Source: Ignavibacteriaceae bacterium (lineage in GTDB: Bacteria > Bacteroidota > Ignavibacteria > Ignavibacteriales > Ignavibacteriaceae). Taken from it: DNA of 5,563 nucleotides. A model generated the notes under the pieces. That model worked only from the letters and a program-made list of their open reading frames with translations. It was not told where the DNA came from and did not search any database. Below, in pieces: positions 1 through 5,563 of this stretch. The stretch's first letter is position 1. Each line of letters begins with the position of its first letter. A program made the translations under genes and the position numbers. Location: NCBI GenBank assembly GCA_019912505.1, contig JAIOIM010000446.1, forward strand, positions 1-5,563. Direction: 5' to 3'.

Positions 1-2
1 AA

Positions 3-74
3 ATGAAAAGAAGTGTAACTATTGCAGTCGCTCTTTCACTTTCGTTTTTAACCGGATGGACAATTTGGAATTAT
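3..74 (+). other. Putative Sec signal sequence of the first propeller protein
   Basis: Residues 1-24 have a basic n-region (K2, R3) and a hydrophobic core from about V5 to W22. No clear A-x-A cleavage site follows, and there is no lipobox cysteine, so the cleavage point is uncertain. The stretch could remain as an N-terminal anchor, but the T9SS tail downstream argues for cleavage and export. Confidence 0.65.
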
Positions 75-1706
75 TCCAATACTCCAAAAGGTGAAGATGA
101 AGGTACGCAGAAACCGAAATCGGTTTTATACCAGGAAAAATTCGGAGCAGCCGTTAATTATACCGGCAGCCAGATTTTTTCAGAAAACGGTATAACCAAT
201 GTTCGAATTAACTCAACATCCGGCGTCTCCGAACCTAAGATTGCTGTTAACCCAACTGACGCAAACAATTTTGTGGCTGTTTCAAATGACTTCAGTCTTT
301 CCGGCAACAAAGCCCGCGTATTTTGTTCTAACGATGGCGGTTTAAACTGGACAGCCCGTGTAATTGCACTCTCCGGTTTAAATGGTTTTGACGATGCAAC
401 CGATCCCGCAATTACTTTTGATGCCGATGGAAACTCCTACTACGCAGCAATCCATTACCAGGTATTCGGCAGCGGCGATGGTGTTTTTGTAAATAAATCT
501 GTTGATAAAGGAGCTACATGGAAAGCTGCCGCGACAGAGGTAAAAAGAAATAACGATGCTCTTCTATTTGAAGACCGCCCGGCAATTGCTGCCGATATGT
601 CGGAACTTGCAACAAGAAATAATATTTATATTGCTTGGACTTCAGTAAATAATAACAGCAACTCAATATTATTTTCTTACAGCACCGATGGCGCACAATC
701 GTTTTCAAATCCTATTGAATTAGCTGCCGGTAACGTAAACACTGCCGAAGTAAAAGTTGACATGCAGGGAAATGTATTTGTGGCATATCTTAAAAACAAC
801 AACACCATTATCGTTACAAAATCTGTTGATGCCGGAAATTCTTTTACCACTTCTGTAACCGCAGCTTCGTTTGAACATGCGGGAGAATTTGTAACAAATG
901 CATATTTATTAAAGAAAAATACAAACGGCAGCGGTGTGCGCGTTCGCAGCTATCCGGTTATTGCAGTTGATAATAAAACAAACAAATTATATCTGGCTTA
1001 TACGGCTAAAAGCGGTTCCGATTTTGCTGATATTTTCTTGACTGAATCAGTAGATTTTGGAACAACATGGTCAACACCGGTGCGTGTAAATGATGACCGG
1101 ACAACTAACGATCAGTTTATGCCTGCTCTTGCGGTAGATGGTAATTCTATGGTTTACGTTATGTGGCAGGACAGCAGAAGCGACGCTCAGAATTTAATGA
1201 CCGATACTTACATTGCCTCATTCAACGACGGCAATATTATAAACCAAAAAGTATCTTCAGGTTCATTTAATCCTTCTGCCATACTTCTCGGTAATTACAT
1301 CGGCGATTATAACGGTCTTGCAACTAATGGTAATATTGTTGTTCCAATTTGGACTGACGGACGCAGCAGCAATTTTGATGTATTCGTAGGATTGGTAAAT
1401 AATTCAACTACCTCGGTATCCGACAAAACTATGCCCGTTCAGTTTAATGTATCTCAAAATTATCCAAACCCTTTCAACCCCTCTACAATTATTAGTTTTT
1501 CAATCCCCGCCGAAGGTTTTGTAAATATAAAATTGTACGATGTACTTGGTAAAGAAGTGGTTACTTTGTTTAACGGCAACACAACTTCCGGTAATCATAC
1601 TGTTGTGTTTGATGCTGCTTCAAATAATTTATCGAGCGGTACATATATATATTCGGTTAATTATAACGGCAATACCATTTCAAAGAAAATGGTTTTAACT
1701 AAATAG
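3..1706 (+). CDS. Secreted BNR/Asp-box beta-propeller protein with T9SS sorting domain
   Basis: A 567-residue exported protein. Residues 1-22 are a basic start (MKR) plus a hydrophobic stretch, consistent with a Sec signal. Residues about 65-467 form a sialidase-like beta-propeller with Asp-box motifs (S-x-D-x-G-x-x-W/F): SNDGGLNW 109-116, SVDKGATW 166-173, STDGAQSF 227-234, SVDAGNSF 274-281 and SVDFGTTW 349-356. Closing-blade motifs are WQDSRSD at 388-394 and WTDGRSSNFDVF at 450-461. Residues 481-567 are a type A T9SS sorting domain. I see no sialidase FRIP motif or obvious catalytic Arg/Tyr/Glu set, so enzyme activity is not supported. The mature part has a single cysteine (C108). The ATG lies 2 bases into the window, so its ribosome binding site cannot be seen; the signal-like N-terminus supports this start. 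It lies 33 bases before a second propeller gene and probably shares its transcript. Seen: motifs and layout. Inferred: surface location. The ligand is unknown. Confidence 0.93.
   Translation: MKRSVTIAVALSLSFLTGWTIWNYSNTPKGEDEGTQKPKSVLYQEKFGAAVNYTGSQIFSENGITNVRINSTSGVSEPKIAVNPTDANNFVAVSNDFSLSGNKARVFCSNDGGLNWTARVIALSGLNGFDDATDPAITFDADGNSYYAAIHYQVFGSGDGVFVNKSVDKGATWKAAATEVKRNNDALLFEDRPAIAADMSELATRNNIYIAWTSVNNNSNSILFSYSTDGAQSFSNPIELAAGNVNTAEVKVDMQGNVFVAYLKNNNTIIVTKSVDAGNSFTTSVTAASFEHAGEFVTNAYLLKKNTNGSGVRVRSYPVIAVDNKTNKLYLAYTAKSGSDFADIFLTESVDFGTTWSTPVRVNDDRTTNDQFMPALAVDGNSMVYVMWQDSRSDAQNLMTDTYIASFNDGNIINQKVSSGSFNPSAILLGNYIGDYNGLATNGNIVVPIWTDGRSSNFDVFVGLVNNSTTSVSDKTMPVQFNVSQNYPNPFNPSTIISFSIPAEGFVNIKLYDVLGKEVVTLFNGNTTSGNHTVVFDAASNNLSSGTYIYSVNYNGNTISKKMVLTK
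195..1403 (+). other. Asp-box (BNR) beta-propeller domain, first protein
   Basis: Five Asp-box-like turns are spaced about 45-75 residues apart between residues 109 and 356, with blade-core strands such as IYIAWTS (208-214), LYLAYTA (329-335) and VYVMWQD (384-390). This is the pattern of a six- or seven-bladed sialidase-like propeller. The boundaries are estimated from motif spacing. The C-terminal part (about 310-467) resembles residues 327-496 of the downstream protein, sharing GVRVRSYPVIAVD-like, TPVRVN(D/N)D, GDY-G and W-D-R motifs. Confidence 0.8.
1443..1703 (+). other. Type IX secretion C-terminal sorting domain (type A), first protein
   Basis: Residues 481-567 open with QNYPNPFNPST (485-495) and continue with a SFSIP strand, GFVNIKLYDVLGKEVVTL, SSGTYIYSV and the terminal KKMVLTK. 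This order matches the type A T9SS sorting domain, which directs cargo through the Por/Spr outer-membrane translocon and is usually cleaved by the PorU-type sortase. About half of its residues match the equivalent domain of the downstream protein. Confidence 0.95.
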
Positions 1707-1730
1707 GAATTGTTAATTATAAAATTTATT

Positions 1731-1734
1731 GGAG
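1731..1734 (+). promoter_or_regulatory. Ribosome binding site for the second propeller gene
   Basis: GGAG sits 5 bases before the ATG at 1740, a good Shine-Dalgarno match and spacing. It supports this ATG, which also begins a clean signal peptide. The rest of the 33-base gap (1707-1739) is AT-rich. I see no hairpin followed by a T-run and no convincing promoter, which favours read-through from the upstream gene. Confidence 0.75.
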
Positions 1735-1739
1735 ATTAA

Positions 1740-1808
1740 ATGAGAAATTTTCAAAAAGCACTTTGTGCAATTTTGTTGCTGAGTGCTGTTGTATTTTCTG
1801 CACTCGCG
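1740..1808 (+). other. Sec signal peptide, second protein
   Basis: Residues 1-23 show a basic n-region (R2, K6), a hydrophobic core (A7-V18) and an A-L-A cleavage motif before Q24. This is a textbook signal peptidase I site and fits a T9SS client, which must first cross the inner membrane by Sec. Confidence 0.92.
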
Positions 1809-4800
1809 CAGGAAACCACTTTGCCCAAAATATGGTCCAAAGTTAATTTTGATCCGGATGCAAAACCGTTTGATTTAAACGGCTATCAATACATTCCTGC
1901 ACCGGATGTAAAACGATTTGTCAGAGTAGGAAATATAGAAGCAGTTGTTGAGCCTAACTATCGTCCTTACCCTACAAATAATACCACTCAATCCGAGATG
2001 AGTGTAGACGTCCATCCTCTGAATGCGGATATTATATTTGGTTCGGCGAATACAACAAACTGGCCTGTAACTTTGTTATATGGAACCGGCGGTTATATTA
2101 CTACAGATGGCGGCACATCATGGTCAGGATTTGATAATCCTCCTTATGGTTCCAACTCAGGCGATCCAGCATCAGTAATTGGAACTAACGGATATTTTTA
2201 TGAAGGATTTATCGATGCAGGAGCAAATGATGCCGGACAAGGGATTGCCCGTTCTACCGATAACGGCGCAAGCTGGACGAGATATGTTGTAGGTAATGCG
2301 CCTCCGGGTATAAACGATTTGTTGGATAAAAACCATCTTACAGTTGACAAAAAAGTTGGCAGCCCATACGAGAATAGAGTTTATGCCGCATGGACCGCAT
2401 TTGTAACAGGCAGCCCGAATGATATTAATCTTGAATTCAGGTATTCAACCAATTTTGGGCAGAGCTGGAGTGCTGTAAAAAATATTTCATCGGCAATAAA
2501 TGCCGGCAGCCATAACCAAGGCGTAAATTTAAGTACCGGACCTAACGGCGAAGTTTATGCAACTTGGGCAGTTTACGATAACTGGAGTGCTAGTACTTAC
2601 GGTGAAGACGCAATGGGTTTTGCAAAATCAACCGATGGAGGTGACACTTGGTCGCCAGCTCAAAGAATTTATTCGGGAACAAATTTTGGTATAAGAGGAA
2701 CTCTTACAAACAAAAACGGTATTAGGGTTTCATCATTTCCTTCGATGGCAGTTGATAGAACCGGCGGACCCGATAACGGTTACATTTATATTTCGTGGGC
2801 ACAAAAAGGCGTAGCTCCGGCGGGCAGCAGTCCAGATATCGTAATGATAAGATCGACAGATGGAGGAACAAGCTGGTCTACTCCGGTTCGAGTAAATAAC
2901 GATCCCATAAATAACGGTAAGGATCAATATTATAACTGGATGACAGTTGATCAGAGTACGGGACATATATTCACGGTGTTTTATGATAGTCGTAATACTG
3001 CCAATGACAGCGCTCAAGTTTATATGGCGCGTTCAATTGATGGAGGCTTAACTTTTGAAAACCTATTGGTGAGTGATTCGAGATTTAAACCCAAAACTAT
3101 TTCTGGTCTTGCCGGTGGATACCAGGGTGATTACATAGGTGTTGCCGCTTTAAATAATAAAGTATACCCGCTATGGGCAGATGATAGAACCGGTAATTAT
3201 CAGGGCTGGATGACCAAAATTTCTTTTGGACCTACAATTGCTCATACACCTCTTTCCAATACTGAAAATTTAACCGGTCCCTACATAGTATCGGCACAGA
3301 TTGAATCTTCTATTCCTCTAAACCCGAATAATATTTATGTCCACTGGGGCAGAGGAGCTTCTATAACGGATTCAGTGCTTATGACTAACGCCGGTGGAAA
3401 TACTTATACCGCAAATATTCCTGGAAACGGAAGCCCGGCAATTTATAACTATTATATTTATGCAGCCGATAACACAGGCGGGTACAATTCATTCCCATCC
3501 GGAGCGCCGGCTAACTATTTAACTTTTGAGGCAAACACCGATCTTGTGCCTCCGGTAGTTACGCACACAGTTCTCGGAAATCAATTCCGCGAAACATGGC
3601 CTGCCGAGATAGTTGCTGCAGCTACTGATAATATTGGTGTTGACTCAGTCTGGGTTGTTTACAAAGTAAACACCGGCGGATCATCATATAGTTTCGGTTT
3701 AACTTATTACGGAAACGAAAATGATTACTCAGGTTATTTTAATATAGATACATCTTTAGTTGCCGTTGGTGATACATTGTATTACCGCATTGTTGCCCGC
3801 GATGACGCTGCAGCACACAACCTCGGTTATTTCCCGGGTGCGGCTTCATACAGTAGTTTTGTTTTTGTAAACGATACAGAATTTCCCGTTGTTTCTCATC
3901 AACCATTACGCGACCAGGCAAGAATAAAATGGCCTGCAACAGTTAGAGCAGAAGCAACAGATAACCTCGGCGTTCAATCTGTGGTTTGCGAGTACTCAGT
4001 AAATAACGGAGCGCTTACGGGTTCATTCCAACTTCTTCCCGAATTTGGCTCGAATCTTTGGTTTGGCACATTTGACGTAGATACAACTGCGATTCAAGTA
4101 GGCGATAGTGTAAAGTATCGGTTAGTTACAACTGATGTTTCGAATTCACACAACACTACACTTACTCCAAGTATCGGTTATAATCAATTTAATATTATAA
4201 ACGCAAAAGGTATTGTTCTTGTAGTTGACGATGACCTTACACTTGCCGGTAGAAAAAATTCAGAAAAGGGAGGTGAAGCAGATTTAAAAACTCCTCTCGG
4301 AACTTCATCATCCTTATTCGTCAGCACTCTTATTCCTGCTGGCTACGTTGTCGATTCAACATCGTGGGCAAATTTAGATACTACCATGCTAAACAATTAT
4401 GATTTAGTAATTTTAACAGCCGGAACCAAAACTGCTATTCAGTTTGATAATCTACCAAAGAGAACGGCTTTGGTTCGTTATACCCTTAATGGCGGAAAAA
4501 CTTTAGTTGAAGGCGGCGAAGTCGGGTGGATTTATCGCTACTCATCGGCATCATCTGACAAGGATCCGCAATTCAGAAGAAATCTATTATTAGATAGTTC
4601 ATGGGTTAGTGATTACTCAAATGGTTCCCTTATGCCGATAATACCGGCGCACACATTGTTCAATCAGCCAAACCAGTTAACCGGTCCTTTCGCTGTTACA
4701 AATTACAGCGGGTCCAGTTACGCCTCGCGCGACGTAATGAGAATGCTTCCAGGGAAAAGAGGTATTGTAAAAGCAGCCGGTTGGATTAGCGGCAGCAGTA

Positions 4801-5561
4801 GTTATCCTGATACCGCCGGTATTTTTATTTATTATAAAAATGGCGATACCACAATGGCAAGAAATATAAACTTTACATTTGCAATCTCTCAATTTACCAA
4901 TCAGCAGACCGCGCGCGAATTAATTGAAAATGCGGCAGAACTATTGACCGGCTCATACTTAGCGATTCCGGTGGAACTTGTTTCATTGAGTGCCGCAGCG
5001 TCAAATGAAAACGTAACCATCTCTTGGACGACCGCTACGGAAACAAATAACTCCGGTTTTGAAGTTGAAAGAACCTCACCCCGTCCCTCTTCTTATAAAG
5101 GAGAGGGTGGCGAAGCCGGGAGCGGTTGGGCAAAAATTGGTTTTGTTCAAGGCAACGGAACTACAACCGAGTTATCTACATACTCATTTACCGATTCCAA
5201 ACTTGCCGCAGGTAACTACAATTACAGGTTAAAACAAATTGATTTTGACGGTACAATTAGTTATTCGAGCGCTGTAAATGTTACTGTAGAAATCCCGGCT
5301 GTATTTGCCCTTGAGCAGAACTACCCAAATCCGTTTAATCCAAGTACAACTCTTAAATATTCAATACCGGTTGATGGTTTTGTAAATTTAAGTATTTATA
5401 ATATGCTTGGTGAAAAAGTGGCAACGCTAATTAATCAAAATGCTAAAGCCGGTCGTTACGAAATAAAATTCGATGCATCAAAATATGCAAGCGGCATTTA
5501 TCTCTATAGATTAGAATCCGGTCAAAATGTTTCTGTTAAGAAAATGATGCTTCTCAAGTAA
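1740..5561 (+). CDS. Large secreted multidomain protein: beta-propeller, Ig-like domains, GATase-like domain, FnIII-like domain, T9SS tail
   Basis: A 1273-residue exported protein, complete in the window. The order is: signal peptide 1-23 (ALA|QE); Asp-box propeller about 83-496; an Ig-like domain about 500-600; two tandem Ig-like repeats about 604-820; a class I glutamine-amidotransferase-like alpha/beta domain about 824-1073; an FnIII-like domain about 1076-1184; a T9SS type A sorting domain 1189-1273. The propeller has six Asp-boxes: TTDGGTSW 121, STDNGASW 172, STNFGQSW 236, STDGGDTW 297, STDGGTSW 372 and SIDGGLTF 432. No catalytic set for sialidase, protease or amidotransferase is evident. 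Only one cysteine (C750) remains after signal cleavage. A short GC-rich palindromic insertion is read in frame inside the FnIII-like domain (about 1112-1129). The 33-base gap to the upstream paralogous propeller gene suggests one operon. Likely a surface or secreted structural or binding protein; the specific function is unknown. Confidence 0.95.
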   Translation: MRNFQKALCAILLLSAVVFSALAQETTLPKIWSKVNFDPDAKPFDLNGYQYIPAPDVKRFVRVGNIEAVVEPNYRPYPTNNTTQSEMSVDVHPLNADIIFGSANTTNWPVTLLYGTGGYITTDGGTSWSGFDNPPYGSNSGDPASVIGTNGYFYEGFIDAGANDAGQGIARSTDNGASWTRYVVGNAPPGINDLLDKNHLTVDKKVGSPYENRVYAAWTAFVTGSPNDINLEFRYSTNFGQSWSAVKNISSAINAGSHNQGVNLSTGPNGEVYATWAVYDNWSASTYGEDAMGFAKSTDGGDTWSPAQRIYSGTNFGIRGTLTNKNGIRVSSFPSMAVDRTGGPDNGYIYISWAQKGVAPAGSSPDIVMIRSTDGGTSWSTPVRVNNDPINNGKDQYYNWMTVDQSTGHIFTVFYDSRNTANDSAQVYMARSIDGGLTFENLLVSDSRFKPKTISGLAGGYQGDYIGVAALNNKVYPLWADDRTGNYQGWMTKISFGPTIAHTPLSNTENLTGPYIVSAQIESSIPLNPNNIYVHWGRGASITDSVLMTNAGGNTYTANIPGNGSPAIYNYYIYAADNTGGYNSFPSGAPANYLTFEANTDLVPPVVTHTVLGNQFRETWPAEIVAAATDNIGVDSVWVVYKVNTGGSSYSFGLTYYGNENDYSGYFNIDTSLVAVGDTLYYRIVARDDAAAHNLGYFPGAASYSSFVFVNDTEFPVVSHQPLRDQARIKWPATVRAEATDNLGVQSVVCEYSVNNGALTGSFQLLPEFGSNLWFGTFDVDTTAIQVGDSVKYRLVTTDVSNSHNTTLTPSIGYNQFNIINAKGIVLVVDDDLTLAGRKNSEKGGEADLKTPLGTSSSLFVSTLIPAGYVVDSTSWANLDTTMLNNYDLVILTAGTKTAIQFDNLPKRTALVRYTLNGGKTLVEGGEVGWIYRYSSASSDKDPQFRRNLLLDSSWVSDYSNGSLMPIIPAHTLFNQPNQLTGPFAVTNYSGSSYASRDVMRMLPGKRGIVKAAGWISGSSSYPDTAGIFIYYKNGDTTMARNINFTFAISQFTNQQTARELIENAAELLTGSYLAIPVELVSLSAAASNENVTISWTTATETNNSGFEVERTSPRPSSYKGEGGEAGSGWAKIGFVQGNGTTTELSTYSFTDSKLAAGNYNYRLKQIDFDGTISYSSAVNVTVEIPAVFALEQNYPNPFNPSTTLKYSIPVDGFVNLSIYNMLGEKVATLINQNAKAGRYEIKFDASKYASGIYLYRLESGQNVSVKKMMLLK
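1986..3227 (+). other. Asp-box (BNR) beta-propeller domain, second protein
   Basis: Six Asp-box motifs start at residues 121, 172, 236, 297, 372 and 432, alternating with blade strands such as VYAAWTAF (214-221), VYATWAVY (272-279) and IYISWAQ (349-355). The domain closes with GGYQGDYIGVAA and WADDRTGNYQGW (479-490). Six boxes suggest six blades. The boundaries are approximate. Propellers of this type occur in sialidases but also in many non-enzymatic surface proteins, and the sialidase active-site residues are not apparent here. Confidence 0.85.
3237..3539 (+). other. Ig-like beta-sandwich domain after the propeller
   Basis: Residues about 500-600 begin with HTPLSNTENLTGPY and run through IYVHWGRG (532-539), TYTANIPGNG (555-564) and YNYYIYAADNTGG (569-581). 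The alternating strand pattern and the ...YYIYAADN... edge are typical of bacterial Ig/FnIII-like linkers. It is more divergent than the two repeats that follow, but shares the H-x-P-L opening with the second of them. Confidence 0.6.
3549..4199 (+). repeat. Tandem pair of Ig-like domains, 111-residue (333-base) period
   Basis: Repeat A (from P604) and repeat B (from F715) align without gaps at a fixed offset of 111 residues over about 200 residues. Matching pairs include H609/H720, W620/W731, TDN 629-631/740-742, VGD 676-678/787-789, R683/R794, D688/D799 and HN 693-694/804-805. Shared text includes WPA, ATDN-GV-SV, Y-VN and VGD---YR-V. The DNA of the two copies has diverged considerably, so this is an old duplication. 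Such repeats usually act as rigid spacers in surface proteins. Confidence 0.85.
4209..4958 (+). other. Class I glutamine-amidotransferase-like alpha/beta domain, probably non-catalytic
   Basis: Residues about 824-1073 begin with the strand GIVLVVDDD (824-832). They continue with SSLFVSTLIPAGYVVDS, the strand YDLVILTAG (887-895), GGKTLVEGGEVGW (918-930) and a final TARELIENAAELL helix (1057-1069). This alternating beta/alpha order resembles the GATase-1-like/DUF4350-type fold. At the position of the usual nucleophile elbow the sequence reads GGEVG with no cysteine, so amidotransferase or peptidase activity is unlikely. The assignment is by eye and moderate in certainty. Confidence 0.55.
4965..5291 (+). 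other. FnIII-like domain interrupted by an in-frame insertion
   Basis: Residues about 1076-1184 carry PVELVSLSAAASNENVTISW, then TATETNNSGFEVER, GFVQGNGTTTE (1134-1144), YSFTD and YRLKQIDFDGTISYS. This is the module that commonly precedes the T9SS tail in Ignavibacteria-type proteins. In the usual form, FEVER is followed by a short loop and then W-x-K-I-G-F. Here the loop (about 1112-1129) is extended by a Pro/Gly/Ser-rich peptide encoded by a palindromic DNA element. Confidence 0.75.
5074..5120. repeat. Short GC-rich palindromic element inserted in frame in a coding sequence
   Basis: The core at 5085-5107 is an imperfect palindrome: CCCTCTTCTT pairs with AAGGAGAGGG around a 3-base loop (ATA), a 10-bp stem with one T-G pair. 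CCTCACCCCGT lies to the left and TGGCGAAGCCGGG to the right. The stretch is roughly 60 percent GC by hand count, well above its surroundings. The left arm and core resemble the CCTCACCCC...CCCTCTCC...GGAGAGGG class of dispersed bacterial palindromic repeats. It is read as SPRPSSYKGEGGEAG, which does not fit the host domain and keeps the frame open. The outer boundaries are uncertain by several bases, and copy number elsewhere cannot be seen. Confidence 0.7.
5304..5558 (+). other. Type IX secretion C-terminal sorting domain (type A), second protein
   Basis: Residues 1189-1273 open with FALEQNYPNPFNPST and continue through LKYSIP, GFVNLSIYNMLGEKVATL, KAGRYEIKFDAS, SGIYLYRL and the terminal KKMMLLK. 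All the usual blocks of the type A sorting domain are present in order, ending at the stop codon. Confidence 0.96.
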
Positions 5562-5563
5562 TT

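Noticed and set aside
514..708. Minus-strand open frame of 64 codons inside the first gene
   Set aside because: It lies fully within a clearly coding sequence, and its translation (Cys/Tyr/Leu-rich, no domain) looks like an antisense by-product.
1640..1656. Short (TA)n run near the end of the first gene
   Set aside because: It encodes the conserved GTYIYSV strand of the sorting domain and is too short to be a meaningful microsatellite.
1707..1739. Internal promoter or terminator between the two genes
   Set aside because: The 33 AT-rich bases contain no hairpin with a T-run and no convincing promoter pair. AT-richness alone is not evidence.
2733..3017. Minus-strand open frame of 94 codons inside the second gene
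   Set aside because: It overlaps conserved propeller blades on the plus strand and its translation has no recognisable features.
3..3227. Annotation of the propellers as sialidases (neuraminidases)
   Set aside because: Asp-boxes are a fold marker only. I see no FRIP motif and no arrangement of catalytic Arg triad, Tyr/Glu and Asp, so an enzyme name is not justified.
3739..3939. Minus-strand open frame of 66 codons inside the second gene
   Set aside because: It lies antisense to the tandem Ig-like repeats, with no coding character of its own.
4261..4300. Possible degenerate second copy of the palindromic element (AAAAGGGAGGTGAAGCA, encoding KGGEA, similar to KGEGGEA)
   Set aside because: The match is short and gapped, the inverted arms are weak, and the segment fits as native sequence of the GATase-like domain. 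A genome-wide repeat search could reopen it.
4677..4892. Minus-strand open frame of 71 codons inside the second gene
   Set aside because: It lies antisense to the GATase-like domain, and its translation looks random.
5085..5107. The hairpin as an intrinsic terminator
   Set aside because: It lies within an intact coding sequence and is followed by GC-rich sequence, not a T-run.

Overview
The window looks like part of a genome of the Ignavibacteria/Chlorobi lineage (Bacteroidota in the wide sense). The inference rests on the protein vocabulary. Both encoded proteins end in a type IX secretion (T9SS) type A sorting domain with the signature QNYPNPFNPST, and the second has the FnIII-like module (NSGFEVER ... 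GFVQGNGTTTE ... YRLKQIDFDG) that is common in Ignavibacteria surface proteins. Base composition is moderately AT-rich. No rRNA or other phylogenetic marker is present, so the placement is inference.

The layout is simple. Two large same-strand genes fill the window: a 567-residue protein (3-1706) and a 1273-residue protein (1740-5561), separated by 33 bases that hold a GGAG ribosome binding site and no terminator. They are probably co-transcribed. The window starts 2 bases before the first ATG and ends 2 bases after the second stop, so the promoter and terminator lie outside it.

Both products are predicted to be exported across the inner membrane by Sec and then across the outer membrane by T9SS. 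Each carries a BNR/Asp-box beta-propeller of sialidase-like fold, and the last blades of the two propellers are recognisably similar. In the first protein the propeller is joined directly to the sorting domain. In the second, the propeller is followed by three Ig-like domains (two of them a clear tandem repeat with a 111-residue period), a class I glutamine-amidotransferase-like alpha/beta domain without a visible nucleophile cysteine, an FnIII-like domain, and the sorting domain. No enzymatic activity can be assigned to either. A cell-surface or secreted role in binding is the most that context supports.

The most notable item is a short GC-rich palindromic element (about 5074-5120) inside the FnIII-like domain of the second gene. 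It is read in frame as a Pro/Gly/Ser-rich peptide (about residues 1112-1129) and interrupts an otherwise standard domain. It looks like a dispersed palindromic repeat that has inserted into a coding sequence without breaking it.
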